The notes under the pieces were generated by a model that was not told the DNA's origin, made no database searches, and worked only from the letters and a program-made list of their open reading frames with translations. DNA of 64,000 nt from Camelus bactrianus (lineage: Eukaryota; Chordata; Mammalia; Artiodactyla; Camelidae), in contig NC_133574.1 in NCBI RefSeq assembly GCF_048773025.1, positions 10,061,501 through 10,125,500 of the forward strand, in the 5' to 3' direction. Below are positions 51,874 to 64,000 of this stretch, in pieces. The first letter of the stretch is position 1; each line of letters opens with the position of its first letter. Both the position numbers and the translations under genes were made by a program.

Positions 51874-54800
51874 ACCAAAGAGTACTGTTGGCTGACTTAT
51901 ATGCAAGGGAACCGTGATAATTCAAAAGAAAATACTCAAAGGGGTGTCAAGTATCATTCAGCACACACCAATCCATTATTGCTCCTTGCATGTCCTCAAC
52001 ACACATGTATTCAGAAAAAAGATGAAAGCGAAAATATTGAAAAATGTTCATTCTTATGAGTATATCGTGACCAAACTCAAATGCCTATTTTTTATAAAAT
52101 CGATTCAGTTTCCTTTATAAATATTGAGTCAACTTCCAACAGAAAGAATGAATGTGCTATCCTTCCCTACATGGAGAATAAATGGCATATGCCCACAACA
52201 AAGACAAGTAGTTCTACAAAACAGTACTAAGAGCAAAAGAGACAGACCGTAATGCGTACACTAGAATGGGCTTCATTTCTAGGAATTTCAGCCCCCATGA
52301 AACAAATGGATCCATGTCTTGTGACTGTGGGTGTTTCAGCAGAAAAGCAACAGACGGATATGTATTTTGAGTGAATGGCTTTTACACAAATATAAGATTC
52401 CTTTGGTTGGTCTTTGTGAATGTGTAACTGTTAGACAGGTTAAAGTCGTGTGGAAATATAAACTTAAAATGCACACACTTCCCCCTTTTTTTAACGTGTA
52501 TTGAGATCTGAACTAAAGGAAACATGGTCGGAAATACAGAGCCATGGGATGCTAATGCAGAGAATTACTTTTAACTTAGGAATCTCTCGTCTGATGCAGT
52601 CCCTACCCCAACACTGAAAAGATGCTGCAACCTTTGTGAATGGCAATTACCAGTTGGATTCCTGGTGGAAAGTTGGTGTGTCCCACAAGGCTTGTTGTGG
52701 CTTCCGGATCCAAGGTAACTCGGCAGAGTTCTGTGGGTGGATCAGAGACATGTAGGGGCTGACACCCTGTGTGGAGCTTGGCTTAGGTCTATTATATGGG
52801 GCGCTGTTTATGTTTGTGATACTGCTGCTGCCCAATCACCTGAGATCACGAGTCAGTTTTAGAAACTGAAAAGTCAGACAGTGGAAGATCTGCCCATCAT
52901 CAGCATACTGGTGAGGCTCCGAGGTACTTTCAGACTTGCCCAGTAGTGTAGAAGTCGACTTTTTGGGAGACACGAAGAGAAGCATGCAGAAAACCTGGCT
53001 GCACAGATTGAGAAAAGATGCGAACACATTGCTGAGAGTTGTTGTGCTACAATGGAGAATAATGGCATGGAGAATTCTTTCCAGAACACCACGCGCCAAA
53101 TACATTTATGAGACATGTTGAGCTTGGCTGATACTAGCAGAAAGCTGTGGAGGGTCAACGTGAACTTGAAGAAGGTACTCAATGCTCTGCCCCAAGGAGT
53201 GGTCCAATATTCCTGACGCCTAAAAGAGAAGAGATGGCAGAGTTGATAAAAATCTCATGTATTTGAAAGAGGCCGTGAGAATCCACACGTCCCAAGGGGC
53301 ATTTAAAAATCAAACAGACCGCAGAGAATGAATTCCTGGTAAGTTTTACCCGGCTATAGTCATACCTATCAAGCACTTGCCCTTTCCTCCTTTCCACTCA
53401 GTCATCCATTCCAGAGATCAGCACTTGAGCTGCAATGAAGCCAATAGGAGAAGAGCAAGCCCCTCCTAGAACAAGTATTCCTAGAACTTCACACTCTGTG
53501 CACAACACTGAATTCCTCAATGGTCAAACACTCACGACTATCATAGATAGAATTTAAATAACTTGCTCACACAAAAAAAATGAAGACGTTCCCGTTGTTT
53601 CAGCAATTTTGGGGTTACGTCTTCTTTGGGGTGAAGGGAGTGTGGTAAGTGAGGGGATTCTTTGACGGAACTTGAATATGTATTAGACCACATATTTCCT
53701 AGACACTATAGGTAAATATTATAAATCAGTTAGTGAAGTGAACAGTAAAAGTCGCCATAGATATGTAGGGACTTTTTTTTATGTGGACAGTATTTTACCT
53801 TCATTCAAGCCCGGGTGCTGTATGTCATGTGGGTGCAGACTTGGTTGTGTTAAAATGCTTTACCCAACATGATCGTACGTTTAAGCGTTCTCATGGTTGA
53901 TAGAAGAGAACCTGGTTCTCAATAGATTAGCAAAGCTGCAGCAGGTTTCTCATTAGTATAATGCCCCTAGTTCCTTTTTGAACCAAGCCTACATATTAAT
54001 ATCTTGTTTCAGATTCCTTGTGTTTTCCTGGAGAGAAATGTTACTGCTTGAAATGACAACATTGGCCAGTATGTGTCATTGGGTGGAAAGGGCACCACAT
54101 GCACAAGGGAAACCAAGTGTGGGGGTAATTTCATGCTTACAATAATTATTTCATGGTTCCTGTTGGTGTTGGAGGCATCAAAAGTAAAGAGTTTACCTGT
54201 CCCCTTCATCATTTTCGAGTGGTATTTTACACTTTATCTGTCTAGATTTTCCTTAGAGCTGACAAAATGGTACCAGAATTTGACAAGTGTGGATTGTAAG
54301 TAGATTTAGTATGTTTCAAAAACCAACTTCATTTTCATATAAATCTCAAAATATGTATATCAGTAGTATTAAAATTTTGAAAGGCTGCAACTGAGGTATC
54401 AACACAATGACAAAAATGGAGTCTCCGGACAAACACTAAAAACATGACTGTATAGAAAAAAGAGATAAACAGGAATCCCATTTCGGTGAGTTATATAAGG
54501 AAAGTGTTGATTTATTGATGCCCAGGTGGCAGTGTACCAGTGCATCGTACGCTTACTCGCTCCCATTACACAGAAATTTAAACATCCACTCTGCAAGCCC
54601 TTGGATAAGGAGAATTGCCGAAGAGTGCTCCCTTACATGCAAAGACAGTATGATGCCTCAGAAAACGTGGATGGAGGTGAAGCAAATTAGAGAATGGAAA
54701 TCAGTGCAGTACCTCACCTCTGGTAATGGAGCAGCAAAGGTGAAACTGTTTCAATTGCTCGCACACTATTAAGCGGACCGGACATATGGGATTCAAAGCG

Positions 54801-57410
54801 ATGTGCTGAGTGTTAGAAGAGTGTACAGCAGATGCTAAGCTGAGAGAACTGAAATAAATCAGCACAATTTGTCCCCACAATTGATTCTGAGGCCAAGAAA
54901 TGAGCAGCCGAATTTGAGCTAGCAGTGGCTGCGTAAAATGAGGTATGGGATTATGGATGATGTCACACGCTTTGTCTCAGGGATCTGGAGTGTTTTGTGG
55001 ATTGTGGTTGGCCCTACCAAGAGAGAAAAGTGACCTTGAACCCCAATGAGAAAGCAAACATTCCGGTGTGCAAAGTTGACTTTATCGAAATGTCTCATGG
55101 CCACATGCACTGCATCTGAAGGCCCAGGGACCAATTTGGCATTTTGCCAACAGAGCACGTGGAGGCTCAATCAGAGAAATCATGCATCGGGTCTGAGGAA
55201 TCCAGGGGGCCTTGTGGTTGAAATCAGTTTCCAAAGCCTTTGGATCAGCTAAAGTCATAGCCTGGAGTGGGATTAGGGTTTGGTATGAGGCAGAGGATGC
55301 GGGAAACCTGGGTTTCCTTTCGTCGTCCCAAGCCACAAGGATGAGAGAACAAAGAGCTTTTGTCTAGGTCCACAGCGTGAGAAGTTGAAGCATTTACTTC
55401 ACCATTATCTCCCAAATGCAGATGCTGTATTTTGGATGGCCTTGACAATGAACAGCGCAGAGGACACCTAGGCGGGTTGAGCAATAATGGCAGCAGGCCC
55501 TGTTGCATGACATGCATAGATATGTTTCCACTGGTTTTTGTGTAGACCGAGAAGCTCTGGGAAGAACTGGTAAGTTTGGAACATTCTTATGGAAGTAGAA
55601 AGGACAAGCGCACTGTCAATGTGCTCTTTAGAAAACACTACAAAATGACATACAGCAGCCTGCAAAGCTGAAAATATTTAGATGCTCCGTTTCCACAAGT
55701 GGAAGTTTCCTCTGAACTTTCAGAAAAGTGACATAAGCGTAATAAATCTGAGAATGTTTTAACCGATGAGAGTTTGGTGCGTTCCTCTCATCAAAGCAAC
55801 ACCAGCAGTTAGAGTTATACAAGAGAACACACACAGGAAAACGACATGGAATCAATGTGCAGGAAAATTTGTCCTCACAGAAATATCATAGAATTGCCAA
55901 CACCTAAGAGAATAAAATTTTCAATTTACCAAGCCCTACAATTCTACACTTGATACCTGATTGTACTAGACCAGTAGGGATAAAGACGTATAGTACAAGA
56001 AACAGGAAGGACCATTTTCTGTTTCAAAGAGATTGAAGGTCCAAAATAAAGCTTTCAAACACCTAGATTATGAAACATTATCAGAGCATGTATTGAAATT
56101 GAGGTGAGAGAAACCCTAAGTAAAACAGTTTCTCAGAATCACAAAAGGCACAATACCAGAAATGGGGAAGATAATAACTCAGACGAGCCAAATAAAATCA
56201 GAATAATCAATGTATGAGATAATAGCAGGGCAAAATACAGTGCTAAGCTGACTAGATAATGCAGAACGACTCGTGAATGTACGTGAACACAAGGGAACGG
56301 AAATACCTGTATCAGATGATGGCATAGAACAGGAAATGTAAACCAATGCAAATATTGCTGTTGAATCCTTGGGTAAGACAAAGCATGAAAGACTAGGATT
56401 CATAAGAGCCCCATAGGGAAAATCTAGACATAAAAATCAAACTCTGAATAGGTATTTGGAGAAAGAGCAGACTGAAACTTACTGAAAGCCAAGAAACAAT
56501 CATCTATATGAAACCAGGAGAAAACAGCATCCAAATAATGTGGAATTCAAATACACTTACAAGCAGCTACATTTTCATTCAAATCATCAAAGATCATGAT
56601 AAGCTCTTTGATTTTCGATGCACCTAGAGGACAACAACTCAGTCACAACAGAACCCCCACAGGTGTTTCAGCTGATACCTAGACAGAAATATCACAGTAC
56701 AGGAAGGAGTGCCAAGACATACACCAAATCATGAATTAGACAAAGCTGCATTATAAGGTAGCCTGTGCCACAAGACAGCCATTACCATTAACGACAGAGC
56801 TTGGCAATTTCACAGATCGGCAAAGTGTAAAATAGTTCAGCAGTTAAAAACTTATCCTAAAAGAAAGATTGAGAATTCTACCCTGAATAGAAAAGTAGTC
56901 ACATCAGCAACTCCGGAAGTGTTTCAGCTTATAACTCGACACAAATATTGCAGGACAGGAAGGAGTGACAAAACATACACCAAAAGCTGAATGAGAAAAA
57001 GCTGCAGGCTAGAGTACCGTATGCCACAAGAACGCCATATCTGATAACGGCACATCTAGACAATTTCACAGACTGGCAAATCTGAATAGAATTCAACAGT
57101 TCAAAACTTATCCTTAAACAAAGATTGAGAATTATACCCTGAACAGAAAAGTAGCAACATGAAATGGAAATACGAAAAACATCAATTGAAATGCATGAAG
57201 AGCCATGAGATGTAGAGAGTAAACAAGTAGAATGCAAGGAGGGCAACAAATCCCTAAAGTTGGGAGAGGGAAGCAGGAAAACATATATTATCAGCACTAT
57301 ACTAACTGAATCATCTTATATGTCTCTCTGTTTAATGCAAATGGAGTGATGCATGGAAAAATGTGTTTGCAAAACAAACCACAAGCAAACAATCAAAATA
57401 TCAAACAAAA
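51874..57410 (+). repeat. Array unit 4
   Basis: At 5537 bases it carries the duplication at 56664-57175. From 56281 onward it is almost identical to unit 5 (see the findings), while the 118 bases just before that point differ from unit 5 at 7 positions and its first half differs by several percent. It therefore looks like a mosaic. Confidence 0.93.
56020..57288 (+). mobile_element. Decayed L1 segment in unit 4, with internal 256-bp duplication
   Basis: Its duplicated halves are 56664-56919 and 56920-57175. The switch to near-identity with unit 5 (at about 56281) falls inside this L1-derived segment. Confidence 0.75.
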
Positions 57411-60400
57411 ACCAAAGAGTACTGTTGGCTGACATATATGCAAAGGAACCATGATAATTCAAAAGAAAATATTAAAAGGGGTGTCAAGTATCATTCAGCA
57501 CGCACCGACCCAGTATTGCTCCTTGCATGTCCTCAACAAACATGTATTCAGAAAACAGATGCGAGCAAAAAGATTGAAAAATGTTCATTCATAAGAGCAT
57601 ATCGTGACCAAACTCAAATGCCTATTTTGTATAAAATCGATTCATTTTCCTTTATAAATATTGAGTCAACTTCCAACAGAAAGATTGAATGTGCTATCCA
57701 TCCCTACATGGAGAATAAATGGCATATGCCCATAACAAAGACAAGTAGTTCTACAAAACTGTACTAAGAACAAAAAAGACAAGACAGTAATGCGTACATT
57801 GGGATGGGCTTCATTTGTAGGAATTTCAGCCCCCATGAAACAAATGGATCCATGTCTTGAGAGTGTGGATGTTTCAGCAGAAAAGCAAAAGACAGATATG
57901 TATTCTGGGTGAATGGCTATTACTCAAACATAAGATTCCTATAGTGGGGTCTTTGTGAACTGTTAACTATTAGAAAGGTTAAAGACGTGTGAAAAAGTAA
58001 ACATAACATGCACACACTTCCCTCTGTATTGTGTATAGCGATCTGAACTAAAGGAAAGAGGGTCGAAAAACAGGACCATGGGATGCTAATGGAGAGAATC
58101 ACTTTTAACCTAGGAAACTCCCGTCTGATGAAGTCCCTCCCCCAACAATGAAAAGATGATGCAACCTTTGTGGATGGAAGTTACCGGTTGGATTTCAGGT
58201 GGAATGTTGGTGTTTTCCACGAGGCTTGTTGTGCCTTCCGGATCCAAGGTAACTCAGCAGAGCTCTGTGGGTGGATCAGAGTCATGTAGGGGCTGACACC
58301 CTCCGTGGAGCTTGGCTTAGGTCTATTTTATGGGGAGCTCTTTAAGTTCGAGATACTGTTGCTGCCCATTGACCTTAGATCACGGGTCAGTTTCTAGGAA
58401 CTGAAAAGTCAGACATTGGTATATCTGCCCGTCATCAGCATACTGGTGAGGCTCCGAGGAACTTCCAGACTTGCTCAGTAATGTAGAAGTCGACTTTATG
58501 GGAGACACGAAGAGAAGCCTTCAGAAAAGCTGGCTGCACAGATTGAAGGGAGATGCGAGCACATTGATGAGACTTGTTCTGCTACAATGGAGAATACTGG
58601 CATGGAGAATTCTTTACAGAATACCAGGCTCAGAAGGCATTCATGAGACATGTTGAGCCTGGCTGATACTAGCAGAAACCTGTGGAGGGTCAACGTGAAC
58701 TTGAAGAAGGTACTCTATATTCTGCTCCAAGAAGTGGCCCAATAATCCTGACATCTAAAAGAGAAGAGATGTCAGAGTTGATAAAACTGCCCATGGTCTT
58801 GGAAGAGGTCGTCAGAATCCACACATCCCAAGGGGCATTTAAATATGACACAGACTTCAGAGAATGAAGTCCTGGTAAGCATTTACCCGGTGTTGGGAGT
58901 ACCTATCAAGCACTTGCCCTTCCCTCCTATCCACTCAGGCATCCATTTCAGAGGATCAGAACTTGAGCTGCAATGAAGCCAATAGGAGAAGAGCAAGCCC
59001 CTCCTAGAACCAGTTTTCCTACAACTTCACACTCTGTGCACAACACTGAAATCCTCAAAGGTCAAATACTCTCGACTATAATAGATAGAAATTAAATGAA
59101 TATCTCACACAAAGAAATGATGACGTTCCCCTAGATTCAGCAAATTCAGGTGTTACGTCTTCTTTGGGGTGAAAGGAGTGTGGTAAGTGAGGGGATTCTT
59201 TGACTGAACTTGAATATGAATTAGGCCTACAGTTTTCTACACAGTATAGGTAACAATTCTAAGTCAGTTAGTGAAGTGAACATTAAAAGTCGCCATAGAT
59301 ATGTAAGGATATTTTTTTTTATGTGGACAGTATTTTACCTTCATTCAAGCCCGGGTGCTGTATGTCATGTGGGTGCAGACTTGGTTGTGTTAAACTGCTT
59401 TACCCAACATGATCGGACGTTTAAGCATTCTCATGGTTGATAGAATAGCACCTGGTTCTCAATAGAATAGCAAAGCTGCAGCAGGTTTCTCATTACTCTA
59501 ATGCCCCTAGTACCTTTTTGAACCAAGCCTACATATTAATATCTTGTTTCAGATTCCTTGTGTATTCCTGGAGAGAAATGTTACTGCTTGAAATGACAAC
59601 ATTGTCCTGTATGTGTCATTAGGTGGAAAGGGCACCACATGCACAAGAGAAACCAAGTGTGGGGGTAATTTCATGCTTACAATAATTATTTCATTGTTCC
59701 TGTTGGTGCTGGAGGCATCAAAAGTAAAGAGTTTACCTGTCCCCTTCATCATTTTCGAGTGGTATTTTACATTTTATCTGTCTAGAGTTTCTTTAGAGCT
59801 GAGAAAATGGTACCTGAATTTGACAAGTGTGGATTATAAGTAGATTTAGTATGCTTCAAAAACTAACTTCATTTTCATATATATCTCAAAATATGTAAAT
59901 CAGTTTTATTAAACTTTTGAAAGGCTGCAACTGAGGTATCAATACAATGACAAAAATGGAGTCTCCGGAAAAACACTAAAAACATGACTGTATAGAAAAA
60001 AGAGATAAACAGGAATCCCATTTCAGTGAGTTATATAAGGAAAGTGTTGATTTATTGATGCCCAGGTGGCAGTGTACCAGTGCATCGTACGCTAACTCGC
60101 TCCCAATTACACAGAAATTTAAACATCCACTCTGCAAGCCCTTGGATAAGGAGAATTGCCAAAGAGTGCTCCCTTACATGCAAAGACAGTATGATGCCTC
60201 AGAAAACGTGGATGGAGGAGAAGCAAATTAGAGAATGGAAATCAGTGCAGTACCTGACCTCTGGTAATGGAGCAGCAAAGGTGAAACTCTGTTTCATTGC
60301 TCGTACACTATTAAGCGGACCGGACATATGGGATTCAAAGCGATGTGCTGAGTGTTAGAACAGTGTACAGCAGATGCTAAGCTGACAGATCTGAAATAAA

Positions 60401-62952
60401 TCAGCACAATTTGTCCCCACAATTGATTCTGAGGCCAAGAAACGAGCAGCCGAATTTGAGCTAGAAGTGGCTGCGTAAAATGAGGTATAGGATTATGGAT
60501 GATGTCACACGCTTTGTCACAGGGATCTGGAGTGTTTTGTGGATTGTGGTTGGCCCTACCAAGAGTGAAAATTGACCTTGAACCCCAATGAGAAAGCAAA
60601 CATTCCGGTGTGCAAAGTTGACTTTATCGAAATGCTTCATGGCCACATGCACTGCATCTGAAGGCCCAGGGACCAATTTGGCATTTTGCCAACAGAGCAC
60701 GTGGAGGCTCAATCAGAGAAATCATGCATCGGGTCTGAGGAATCCAGGGGGCCTTGTGGTTGAAATCAGTTTCCAAAGCCTTTGGATCAGCTAAAGTTAT
60801 CGCCTGGAGTGGGATTAGGGTTTGGTATGAGGCAGAGGATGCGGGACACCTGGGTTTCCTTTCGTCGTCCCAAGCCACAAGGATGAGAGAACAAAGAGCT
60901 TTTGTCTAGGTCCACAGCGTGAGAAGTTAAAGCATTTACTTCACCATTATCTCCCAAATGCAGACGCTGTATTTTGGATGGCCTTGACAATGAACAGCGC
61001 CGAGGACAGCTAGGCGGGTTGAGCAATAATGGCAGCAGGCCCTGTTGCATGACATGCATAGTTATGTTTCCACTGGTTTTTCTGTAGACCGAGAAGCTCT
61101 GGGAAGAACTGGTAAGTTTGGAACATTCTTATGGAAGTAGAAAGGACAAGCGCACTGTCAATGTGCTCTTTAGAAAACACTACAAAATGACATACAGCAG
61201 CCTGCAAAGCTGAAAATATTTAGATGCTCCGTTTCCACAAGTGGAAGTTTCCTCTGAACTTTCAGAAAAGTGACATAAGCATAATAAATCTGAGAATGTT
61301 TTAACCGATGAGAGTTTGGTGCGTTCCTCTCATCAAAGCAACACCAGCAGTTAGAGATATACAAGAGAACACACACAGGAAAACGACATGGAATCAATGT
61401 GCAGGAAAATTTGTCCTCACAGAAATATCATAGAATTGCCAACACCTAAGAGAATAAAATTTTCACTTTACCAAGCCCTAAAATTCTACACTTGATACCT
61501 GATTGTACTAGACCAGTAGGGATAAAGACGTATAGTACAAGAAACAGGAAGGACTATTTTCTATTTCAAAGAGATTGAAGGTCCAAAATAAAGCTTTCAA
61601 ACACCTAGATTATGAAACATTATCAGAGCATGTATTGAAATTGAGGTGAGAGAAACCCTAAGTAAAACAGTGTCTCAGAATCACAAAAGGCACAATACCA
61701 GAAATGGGGAAGAAAATAACTCAGACGAGCCAAATAAAATCAGAATACTCAATGTATGAGATAATAGCAAGGCAAAATTCAGTCCTAAGCAGACTAGATA
61801 ATGCAGAGCGACTCGTGAATGTACGTGAACACAAGGGAACGGAAATACCTGTATCAGATGATGGCATAGAACAGGAAATGTAAACCAATGCAAATATTGC
61901 TGTTGAATCCTTGGGTAAGACAAAGCATGAAAGACTAGGATTCATAAGAGCCCCATAGGGAAAATCTAGACATAAAAATCAAACTCTGAATAGGTATTTG
62001 GAGAAAGAGCAGACTGAAACTTACTGAAAGCCAAGAAACAATCATCTATATGAAACCAGGAGAAAACAGCATCCAAATAATGTGGAATTCAAATACACTT
62101 ACAAGCAGCTACATTTTCATTCAAATCATCAAAGATCATGATAAGCTCTTTGATTTTCGATGCACCTAGAGGACAACAACTCAGTCACAACAGAACCCCC
62201 ACAGGTGTTTCAGCTGATACCTAGACAGAAATATCACAGTACAGGAAGGAGTGCCAAGACATACACCAAATCATGAATTAGACAAAGCTGCATTATAAGG
62301 TAGCCTGTGCCACAAGACAGCCATTACCATTAACGACAGAGCTTGGCAATTTCACAGATCGGCAAAGTGTAAAATAGTTCAGCAGTTAAAAACTTATCCT
62401 AAAAGAAAGATTGAGAATTCTACCCTGAATAGAAAAGTAGTCACATCAGCAACTCCGGAAGTGTTTCAGCTTATAACTCGACACAAATATTGCAGGACAG
62501 GAAGGAGTGACAAAACATACACCAAAAGCTGAATGAGAAAAAGCTGCAGGCTAGAGTACCGTATGCCACAAGAACGCCATATCTGATAACGGCACATCTA
62601 GACAATTTCACAGACTGGCAAATCTGAATAGAATTCAACAGTTCAAAACTGATCCTTAAACAAAGATTGAGAATTATACCCTGAACAGAAAAGTAGCAAC
62701 ATGAAATGGAAATACGAAAAACATCAATTGAAATGCATGAAGAGCCATGAGATGTAGAGAGTAAACAAGTAGAATGCAAGGAGGGCAACAAATCCCTAAA
62801 GTTGGGAGAGGGAAGCAGGAAAACATATATTATCAGCACTATACTAACTGAATCATCTTATATGTCTCTCTGTTTAATGCAAATGGAGTGATGCATGGAA
62901 AAATGTGTTTGCAAAACAAACCACAAGCAAACAATCAAAATATCAAACAAAA
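57411..62952 (+). repeat. Array unit 5
   Basis: At 5542 bases it carries the duplication at 62206-62717. Its first ~1.05 kb matches the partial unit 6 with a single difference, and its last ~1.13 kb matches unit 4 with a single difference. The donor GT after the 39-base exon-like block is changed to AT here. Confidence 0.93.
61560..62830 (+). mobile_element. Decayed L1 segment in unit 5, with internal 256-bp duplication
   Basis: Its duplicated halves are 62206-62461 and 62462-62717. Apart from one base near 62650, it is identical to unit 4 from 61823 on. Confidence 0.75.
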
Positions 62953-64000
62953 ACCAAAGAGTACTGTTGGCTGACATATATGCAAAGGAACCATGATAAT
63001 TCAAAAGAAAATATTAAAAGGGGTGTCAAGTATCATTCAGCACGCACCGACCCAGTATTGCTCCTTGCATGTCCTCAACAAACATGTATTCAGAAAACAG
63101 ATGCGAGCAAAAAGATTGAAAAATGTTCATTCATAAGGGCATATCGTGACCAAACTCAAATGCCTATTTTGTATAAAATCGATTCATTTTCCTTTATAAA
63201 TATTGAGTCAACTTCCAACAGAAAGATTGAATGTGCTATCCATCCCTACATGGAGAATAAATGGCATATGCCCATAACAAAGACAAGTAGTTCTACAAAA
63301 CTGTACTAAGAACAAAAAAGACAAGACAGTAATGCGTACATTGGGATGGGCTTCATTTGTAGGAATTTCAGCCCCCATGAAACAAATGGATCCATGTCTT
63401 GAGAGTGTGGATGTTTCAGCAGAAAAGCAAAAGACAGATATGTATTCTGGGTGAATGGCTATTACTCAAACATAAGATTCCTATAGTGGGGTCTTTGTGA
63501 ACTGTTAACTATTAGAAAGGTTAAAGACGTGTGAAAAAGTAAACATAACATGCACACACTTCCCTCTGTATTGTGTATAGCGATCTGAACTAAAGGAAAG
63601 AGGGTCGAAAAACAGGACCATGGGATGCTAATGGAGAGAATCACTTTTAACCTAGGAAACTCCCGTCTGATGAAGTCCCTCCCCCAACAATGAAAAGATG
63701 ATGCAACCTTTGTGGATGGAAGTTACCGGTTGGATTTCAGGTGGAATGTTGGTGTTTTCCACGAGGCTTGTTGTGCCTTCCGGATCCAAGGTAACTCAGC
63801 AGAGCTCTGTGGGTGGATCAGAGTCATGTAGGGGCTGACACCCTCCGTGGAGCTTGGCTTAGGTCTATTTTATGGGGAGCTCTTTAAGTTCGAGATACTG
63901 TTGCTGCCCATTGACCTTAGATCACGGGTCAGTTTCTAGGAACTGAAAAGTCAGACATTGGTATATCTGCCCGTCATCAGCATACTGGTGAGGCTCCGAG
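62953..64000 (+). repeat. Array unit 6, cut by the window end
   Basis: This is the first 1048 bases of a further unit, in register with unit 5 at offset 5542 and without any net indel. The array therefore continues past the window. Confidence 0.93.

Larger units (their letters stand above)
35485..64000 (+). repeat. Tandem macrosatellite array, 5.3-5.5 kb unit, five full copies plus part of a sixth
   Basis: The anchor 'accaaagagtac' recurs at 35516, 40803, 46331, 51874, 57411 and 62953, always in the same orientation, giving periods of 5287, 5528, 5543, 5537 and 5542. GTCGAC recurs once per unit at 36595, 41867, 47407, 52954 and 58489. By eye, adjacent units differ by roughly 2-8 percent, with unit 1 the most diverged. 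Each unit has an L1-derived segment in its last fifth. No unit carries a long uninterrupted gene. The array starts inside an L1 ORF2 on the left and runs off the window on the right. I do not recognise the unit as a named satellite. Confidence 0.97.

Noticed and set aside
35485-64000. Centromeric satellite
   Set aside because: The unit is 5.5 kb with diverse content and no short monomer. I noticed no CENP-B-box-like motif, but I did not scan exhaustively.
35485-64000. CRISPR array or prokaryotic element
   Set aside because: The repeats are kilobases long and directly adjacent, and the surroundings are mammalian SINEs and LINEs.

Overview
The window reads as nuclear DNA of a camelid (camel, llama or alpaca lineage). 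The strongest sign is two copies of the tRNA-Ala-derived SINE typical of Camelidae, one per strand at about 17.9 kb and 19.4 kb. L1 3' tails of the cetartiodactyl type (4.4, 13.9 and 24.4 kb) and older MIR, L2, MER5 and MLT1 relics agree with this. I see no intact protein-coding gene. The longest open frames are unrelated to known proteins or are pieces of LINEs.

Left part (1-26 kb): ordinary intergenic DNA with scattered old repeats. Its one gene-derived item is a two-exon, intron-bearing fragment of an anoctamin gene, closest to ANO5 as I remember it, on the minus strand at 9.38-10.82 kb. The exons keep matching splice phases, but each carries a one-base indel, so this looks like a broken duplicated piece.

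Middle (26-35.5 kb): two LINE-1 elements lie head to tail on the plus strand. An old, deleted L1M-type copy (about 26.1-31.25 kb) runs straight into the 5' UTR of a younger L1 (31.25-35.48 kb). The younger copy keeps ORF1, an endonuclease region and the YADD reverse-transcriptase motif, and then stops abruptly inside ORF2.

Right part (35.48-64 kb, open at the window end): a head-to-tail macrosatellite with a 5.3-5.5 kb unit, five full copies and the start of a sixth. Anchors fall at 35516, 40803, 46331, 51874, 57411 and 62953, giving periods of 5287, 5528, 5543, 5537 and 5542. Each unit carries a decayed L1 ORF1/spacer segment of about 1.1-1.3 kb plus about 4.2 kb that I cannot assign. Units 2-5 share an internal 256-bp tandem duplication that unit 1 lacks. 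The last 2178 bp of the window differ at only 2 positions from the sequence 5542 bp earlier, while adjacent-unit divergence elsewhere is roughly 2-8%. Together these features give an edge-to-interior history: a diverged boundary copy, a derived repeat form that spread, and a very recent duplication or conversion. The array is the best candidate here for something undescribed.
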